From positions 143,934-207,933 of the forward strand of contig NZ_JAQBOD010000062.1 of assembly GCF_028288205.1 (NCBI RefSeq): DNA of 64,000 nucleotides. The letters run 5' to 3'. Each line of letters starts with the position of its first letter. Within the stretch, counting starts at the first letter, position 1. A model generated the notes under the pieces. It saw only the letters and a program-made list of their open reading frames with translations. It ran no database searches and was not told where the DNA came from. The position numbers and the translations under genes are program-made. Below are positions 60,513-64,000 of this stretch, one piece after another. The DNA is from Mucilaginibacter sp. Its GTDB lineage: Bacteria > Bacteroidota > Bacteroidia > Sphingobacteriales > Sphingobacteriaceae.

Positions 60513-60584
60513 ATAAATTAGGAGTTGATATAAAAGATATTGTTTGATGCTTTTGTAACTTAGGTGAACCTAAAACCTAAGACA

Positions 60585-61058
60585 ATGAATTATTCAGAAC
60601 TCAAAACAGTAGAAGAAAAGTTAGATATGGTTCTTCAATACGTAGTCAATATACCATCAAGGGAATTGCTTACACGGGATCAAATCGCTTCCAATATGGA
60701 CGTTGTTCCTTATGAAAAAGAAATAACAGAAATTCTATTAAAGCTGTACAAAGATGGGTATGTCCATACCCAAAATGATATGGGATTAGGGTATTTCTAC
60801 TCCAATTTTGATGGACGAATATTTATAGATGGTGGTGGTTACGTTAAAGCAAAAGAAATATACGAAACTAATCTTAAAGTTTCGTCCCATATTTTAACTC
60901 AAGACAAGATTTACCGTCGACGGCTTTTGTGGGCGACTTGGAGCGCAGGTATTGCAGCATTTCTTCTTCTGTTATGGAATGGTTTTCTTTGGATAAATCC
61001 GACTTATTACGACTTCCCTTATATACTTTTTGGAATAGTGAGAAAAGCCATGCATTGA
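60585..61058 (+). CDS. Hypothetical protein with C-terminal membrane segment
   Basis: The 157-residue protein from the ATG at 60585 (MNYSELKTVEEKLDMVLQYV). The N-terminal half could be a winged-helix-like domain (RELLTRDQIASNMDVVPYEK, LLKLYKDGYVHTQNDMGLGY); a transmembrane helix lies at about 125-143. I do not recognise the family. It is isolated among repeats, the transposase remnant and the ATPase gene. The GTG 21 bases upstream is a weaker start. Confidence 0.55.
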   Translation: MNYSELKTVEEKLDMVLQYVVNIPSRELLTRDQIASNMDVVPYEKEITEILLKLYKDGYVHTQNDMGLGYFYSNFDGRIFIDGGGYVKAKEIYETNLKVSSHILTQDKIYRRRLLWATWSAGIAAFLLLLWNGFLWINPTYYDFPYILFGIVRKAMH

Positions 61059-61140
61059 TTTTAATCTTCTTCATGGTCTAACAGGTATATAATCTCCTGA
61101 TAACACCAACAAAGGCCAGCGGGAATCTTTTGAACACTCT

Positions 61141-61162
61141 TAATTATAAATCCGGACTAACA
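61141..61162. repeat. REP-like element fragment (family 3)
   Basis: ATTATAAATCCGGACTAACATG repeats the end of the unit at 60428-60512. It lies 22 bases past the end of the ATPase gene (stop at 61184) and marks a boundary of the accessory DNA. Confidence 0.75.
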
Positions 61163-61183
61163 TGGAAAAGATATTTTTTTAAA

Positions 61184-62338
61184 CTAAACTATTTCCTCTT
61201 CTTCTTCTCCACCCAACCGTTTCACCACCCTAAACACGGTAGTAAAGGATATGCCCGTATCTCCGGCTATCTGACGCAGACTGCGGCCCTGTTGGTGCAG
61301 CCGGATAATGCGGGCCTCGGTGTTTTGGCGGTGCTGCTCGGTATAATGTACCAGGTGGTCGGCTTCGTTGCCGGGCCCGATAAATTCAAATTGCAGGAAA
61401 TTATAGGGTTTGATAATTTCGCAAAGGTATACGTTGGCCGCGTCGTAAACCTGGCTGCCGCTGCGTTGTTTAATTTGTTTAAGGTAACGCACCCCTGTTT
61501 TGGCCTGGCTTTCGCCGATGGCAAAGGCGCTGTCGGCAAAATTGATCAGCATTTTACTGCCCTGCAAATCATTGCGGGTAACGGGCTTGGTGGGGTTGCG
61601 CTTTGGGGTATGTGCCAGTACCAGTATGGAAAGGCCATATTTGTTTTTAAGGGTTTGCAGCTTATGCATTAAACTAATGGCACTGGCAGCATCCTGGGTA
61701 CCGCTACGCAGGCAGGTGATGTTATCAATAATGATAATACGCGCCTGGCTGGTGATGAGCGCATTTTCGAGCGCGTTGTTGATATAATCATGATAACTGT
61801 TGAATTTATGCGCCCCGTTGGCATTGGGGTTAAAAACTACACGGTAAAAGCCGGCACCAAACTGGTGCCGGCCATGCAACTCGCTGGTATACCTTTTGGC
61901 GAATTGCTGGTCGTTCAGCTCAAAATCAAAATATAAAACGGTTGACGGTTGTTGCTTCATAGCAAAACGGGGGATAGGGGTGCCCCGGCTAAGGGCATCG
62001 CCAATTTGCACCGCCAGTATGGATTTGCCCACATTGGTATCGGCAAACAGGATACATAGCTCGCCCTCATACCAAAAATCGCCAAAAAGCATCCCGGCAT
62101 CAGGCTGGTTGTTAGTTACCTGCAAAAAGTCGGCAGCCGGTTTAATAATGAACGCGTCCTTACTGTCGGCCGGGCTTTGCAGCAGGTTATTAAGTGTTTG
62201 ATTTTGCTTAGCAGTTAGCGGCCCCTTAGCCATCGACCGGATAAGCTCAATTTCTATCGGTCGCTCATAATAATGAGCGGGTTTACTGTAATTATCCATA
62301 AAAAAATCGGGTTTTATGCAAGGTAGGCAAGTCCGCAT
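61184..62338 (-). CDS. RecA/RepA-like ATPase with C-terminal HTH, element-encoded
   Basis: The protein is 384 residues, or 371 if it starts at the ATG at 62299 (MDNYSKP). A RecA-type (AAA_25-like) core has a variant Walker A FADTNVGKS (about 98-106, Ala for the first Gly), DFELNDQQFAKRY, Walker B IIIIDNI (about 201-207) and LAHTPKRNPT. The C-terminal 30 residues form an HTH (GRSLRQIAGDTGISFTTVFR). This suits a replicative-helicase/initiator-like or DNA-looping protein such as plasmid RepA. Directly upstream lies an iteron-like array, and a solo copy of that array is 42 kb away. No phage or plasmid genes adjoin, so the role is open. Confidence 0.75.
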   Translation of the reverse strand: MRTCLPCIKPDFFMDNYSKPAHYYERPIEIELIRSMAKGPLTAKQNQTLNNLLQSPADSKDAFIIKPAADFLQVTNNQPDAGMLFGDFWYEGELCILFADTNVGKSILAVQIGDALSRGTPIPRFAMKQQPSTVLYFDFELNDQQFAKRYTSELHGRHQFGAGFYRVVFNPNANGAHKFNSYHDYINNALENALITSQARIIIIDNITCLRSGTQDAASAISLMHKLQTLKNKYGLSILVLAHTPKRNPTKPVTRNDLQGSKMLINFADSAFAIGESQAKTGVRYLKQIKQRSGSQVYDAANVYLCEIIKPYNFLQFEFIGPGNEADHLVHYTEQHRQNTEARIIRLHQQGRSLRQIAGDTGISFTTVFRVVKRLGGEEEEEIV

Positions 62339-62372
62339 AAATTTATGGTGACACTGGTTTGTCAGTACTGCA

Positions 62373-62582
62373 AAAAAAGTGTTTCACATCAGGTGTTTCA
62401 CCCTAAATTTGCAAAAACCCATAAAATAGTATAAATTACTTATTATAAGCTATTTATACTATTTTACCTAAAGCTTTTGTACTGTTTCAAAGTGTTTCAC
62501 TCATTTTGTCAAATTATTAATTATCAGTAAGTTAACCCAAAAGAGTGTTTCATGTGTTTCATTATTTTGTGAAACACTTTTA
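62373..62582. repeat. Iteron-like array of GTGTTTCAC boxes (copy B) upstream of ATPase
   Basis: Boxes: GTGTTTCAC at 62379-62387, 62393-62401 and 62492-62500, CTGTTTCAA at 62482-62490, GTGTTTCAT at 62545-62553 and 62554-62562, and inverted GTGAAACAC at 62569-62577. The two in direct tandem (62545-62562) and the 14-base paired pattern at 62379/62393 repeat at the same spacing in copy A (20005-20212), which is its reverse complement with about 85 % identity by eye. Close pairs and an A/T-rich centre fit a replication origin or an operator cluster. Confidence 0.85.
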
Positions 62583-62683
62583 CTGCCAAAAAAGAGGTCG
62601 ATAAATATAAAAAAGCGCGGTTTTAAACTAATTTTCAGAAAAATTTGAGCGTTAAACAAATATTAAATTTGAGTGTTCTTTAA

Positions 62684-62812
62684 ATGGGCGGACTTATAAA
62701 CCAGCTTTTATTTGTTATCTATAGCTTTCAACCGGCTTTGATGCTGACCTTGATCTATGCGTTATCGGCCATGTCAAATTTGTTTGTAAGGGACAAGAAG
62801 AAGTATTTATAG
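62684..62812 (+). CDS. Possible 42-residue membrane peptide
   Basis: MGGLINQLLFVIYSFQPALM then LTLIYALSAMSNLF and a basic RDKKKYL end: two hydrophobic stretches, ending 67 bases before the alpha/beta hydrolase. No homologue is recognised and codon use cannot decide; it could be chance. Confidence 0.3.
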   Translation: MGGLINQLLFVIYSFQPALMLTLIYALSAMSNLFVRDKKKYL

Positions 62813-62879
62813 CTACAATAATCAAGTCGAAACAGAAGCAATCTCTTAAAGTTTTATTAATCACCATAATCTAAAAGAA

Positions 62880-63701
62880 ATGAGCAAGATAACAGTAAAA
62901 GACGGAACCGAAATTTATTACAAAGACTGGGGAACAGGGCAACCACTTTTTTTTCATCACGGCTGGCCTTTATCGGGCGATGATTGGGATGGGCAGATGA
63001 TGTTTTTCCTTGGGCAGGGCTTTAGGGTTATCGCCCATGACCGCCGGGGGCACGGAAGGTCAAGCCAAACTTCAGGCGGACACGATATGGATACTTATGC
63101 AGCCGATGTGGCTGAACTTACCCAGGCACTTGATCTGAAAGATGCGATACACATTGGCCACTCAACCGGTGGAGGGGAAGTTATCCATTATGTCGCGAAA
63201 TATGGAAAAGGCCGCGTAGCCAAGGCTGTACTAATAAGCGCGGTTACTCCGCTCATGGTGCAGACTGAAAATAATCCGGACGGTGTCCCTATGGCTATAT
63301 TTGATGAAATACGTGAAGGAACGGCGTTACACAGGGCACAATATTTTCAGGATTTTACCCTTCCGTTTTATGGATACAACCGTGAGGGAGCGAAAATATC
63401 ACAGGGCATCAGGGATAATTGGTGGCGCCAGGGAATGATGGGTGGGGTAAAAGCACATCATGACGGCATTAAGGCTTTTTCAGAAACAGATTTTACCGAA
63501 GACCTTAAAAGTGTAGATATTCCGGTATTGGTTTTGCATGGCGAAGATGACCAGATCGTTCCATTTCCTATTTCGGGAGCAAAGGCTGTGAAGCTGTTGA
63601 AAAATGGAAAACTTATTTCCTATCCCGGTTTCCCCCATGGAATGCCTGCGACAGAAGCCGAAACTATCAACAAGGATCTTTTGGCTTTTATCAAATCATA
63701 A
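62880..63701 (+). CDS. Alpha/beta hydrolase, non-heme chloroperoxidase-like
   Basis: The 273-residue alpha/beta hydrolase has a nucleophile elbow GHSTGG (Ser95), Asp224 in HGEDDQIVPF and His253 in YPGFPHGMPA, forming the catalytic triad. HHGWPLSGDDWDGQ supplies the oxyanion hole, and the IAHDRRGHGRSSQ motif fits the family. The absence of a signal peptide makes it cytoplasmic. Cofactor-free haloperoxidases and esterases share this sequence type, so the real substrate is probably a small ester. It stands alone. Confidence 0.93.
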   Translation: MSKITVKDGTEIYYKDWGTGQPLFFHHGWPLSGDDWDGQMMFFLGQGFRVIAHDRRGHGRSSQTSGGHDMDTYAADVAELTQALDLKDAIHIGHSTGGGEVIHYVAKYGKGRVAKAVLISAVTPLMVQTENNPDGVPMAIFDEIREGTALHRAQYFQDFTLPFYGYNREGAKISQGIRDNWWRQGMMGGVKAHHDGIKAFSETDFTEDLKSVDIPVLVLHGEDDQIVPFPISGAKAVKLLKNGKLISYPGFPHGMPATEAETINKDLLAFIKS

Positions 63702-63804
63702 AAAATCATATATAGTTCAGCCTATGACCGGTGTTTTCACCGCACCACAAATCTTACAAGAAATAGAAGTCGTCATAAAATAGGTTGACAGTAAAATCAA
63801 ATAA

Positions 63805-63837
63805 AAAAGCACAGTAATATAGTATTACTGTGCTTTT
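63805..63837 (-). terminator. Terminator after tRNA-Lys
   Basis: AAAAGCACAGTAATA / TATTACTGTGCTTTT form a perfect 15-bp stem with a 3-base TAG loop, directly downstream of the minus-strand tRNA gene, with T-tract TTTT on the transcript side. Confidence 0.85.
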
Positions 63838-63839
63838 AG

Positions 63840-63912
63840 TGACCCGGGAGAGGATCGAACTCTCGACCCACTGATTAAGAGTCAGTTGCTCTACCGGCTG
63901 AGCTACCGAGTC
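63840..63912 (-). tRNA. tRNA-Lys (anticodon CTT)
   Basis: The cloverleaf folds by eye on the minus strand: acceptor GACTCGG pairs with CCGGGTC (one G:T), the D loop contains AGCCGGTAGA, the anticodon arm ACTGA-CTCTTAA-TCAGT has CTT at positions 34-36 reading AAG, and the T arm is GAGAG-TTCGATC-CTCTC. CCA is not encoded. Position 63840 is the discriminator A. A terminator follows on the transcript side. Confidence 0.95.
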
Positions 63913-64000
63913 ATTTTTTTACCGGGTTGCAAATATAGTGGAATATATTAAAATGCCAATTCTTAAATAATACTTATTACGCCATAGCGTAAAGCTCGTC
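63913..64000. other. Window end, no supported feature
   Basis: These 88 bases are AT-rich upstream DNA of the tRNA gene. I see no promoter box of certainty. They may hold the start of another gene beyond the window. Confidence 0.4.

Larger units (their letters stand above)
62339..62879. other. Gene-poor region: iteron-like array plus unassigned DNA
   Basis: This 541-base gap holds the repeat array (62373-62582), then about 290 bases with one possible 42-codon membrane peptide (62684-62812). I see no promoter of certainty. Both ATPase and hydrolase genes must be read outward from it. Confidence 0.6.

Noticed and set aside
61130..61672. 180-codon plus-strand frame
   Set aside because: It overlaps the ATPase gene on the other strand, which has Walker A/B motifs; the plus frame lacks family marks.
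62373..62582. CRISPR array of short repeats
   Set aside because: The 9-mers are too short, the spacing is uneven and the second copy shares the spacers, opposite to CRISPR behaviour.

Overview
This 64 kb window looks like a chromosomal segment of a Bacteroidota bacterium in the family Sphingobacteriaceae, closest in feel to Mucilaginibacter or Pedobacter. That is an inference from gene content. The evidence is moderate-to-low GC (roughly 40 %), few Shine-Dalgarno sequences, a promoter ahead of rplU matching the Bacteroidota TAnnTTTG -7 box, type IX secretion genes (PorP/SprF and a gliding-motility-type C-terminal sorting domain), a TonB-dependent receptor with a carboxypeptidase-like N-terminal domain, and a GH92 mannosidase. 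No 16S rRNA is present to settle the genus.

Layout. 0-9.7 kb: a GH3-type acyl-adenylating enzyme (cut by the window edge), two glycosyltransferases, an ECF sigma factor with a membrane partner, a DAACS symporter, and rplU-rpmA. 9.7-20 kb, mostly minus strand: GH92 mannosidase with a Tat-exported partner, a stand-alone TonB C-terminal protein, a polyprenyl synthase, RNase R, a double-ATPase peptide ABC transporter subunit and a 3'-5' exonuclease. 20-21.5 kb: gene-poor and scarred, holding a solo copy of an iteron-like array, a MITE-like palindrome and an orphan antitoxin-like gene. 21.5-27 kb: a DUF892 ferritin-like protein and an arginine/citrulline cluster (arginine decarboxylase, CtlX-like hydrolase, arginine deiminase), interrupted by a GIY-YIG gene bracketed by dispersed repeats. 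27.1-27.8 kb: a deletion scar joining the N-terminus of a two-component-type propeller sensor to the C-terminus of a glycoside hydrolase family 3 enzyme. 27.8-33.1 kb: an OmpA / PorP-SprF / type-B-sorted adhesin operon. 33.5-44.8 kb: 3-hydroxyacyl-CoA dehydrogenase, bioF-bioD, four tandem small Spy-like secreted proteins, an XRE/S24 repressor divergent from a degenerate GIY-YIG protein, MsrB, fasciclin, an M28 peptidase and PstS. 44.8-54.6 kb: a lipoprotein plus TonB-dependent receptor, a MarR regulator, DUF2911, and a symporter / P1 peptidase / class IV aminotransferase operon. 54.6-64 kb: accessory DNA with two GC-rich DUF4386 genes (one frameshifted in a G7 run), REP-like dispersed repeats, a transposase remnant, a RecA-like ATPase with an upstream iteron-like array, an alpha/beta hydrolase and tRNA-Lys.

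The most unusual structure is the pair of about 210-bp arrays of the 9-mer GTGTTTCAC/GTGAAACAC. One lies directly upstream of the RecA-like ATPase with a C-terminal HTH (62.37-62.58 kb). The other is a solo copy in opposite orientation 42 kb away (20.0-20.2 kb) with no ATPase. Box order, orientation and spacing are kept between them, which suggests a replication-initiator or regulatory module of an integrated element and its footprint.
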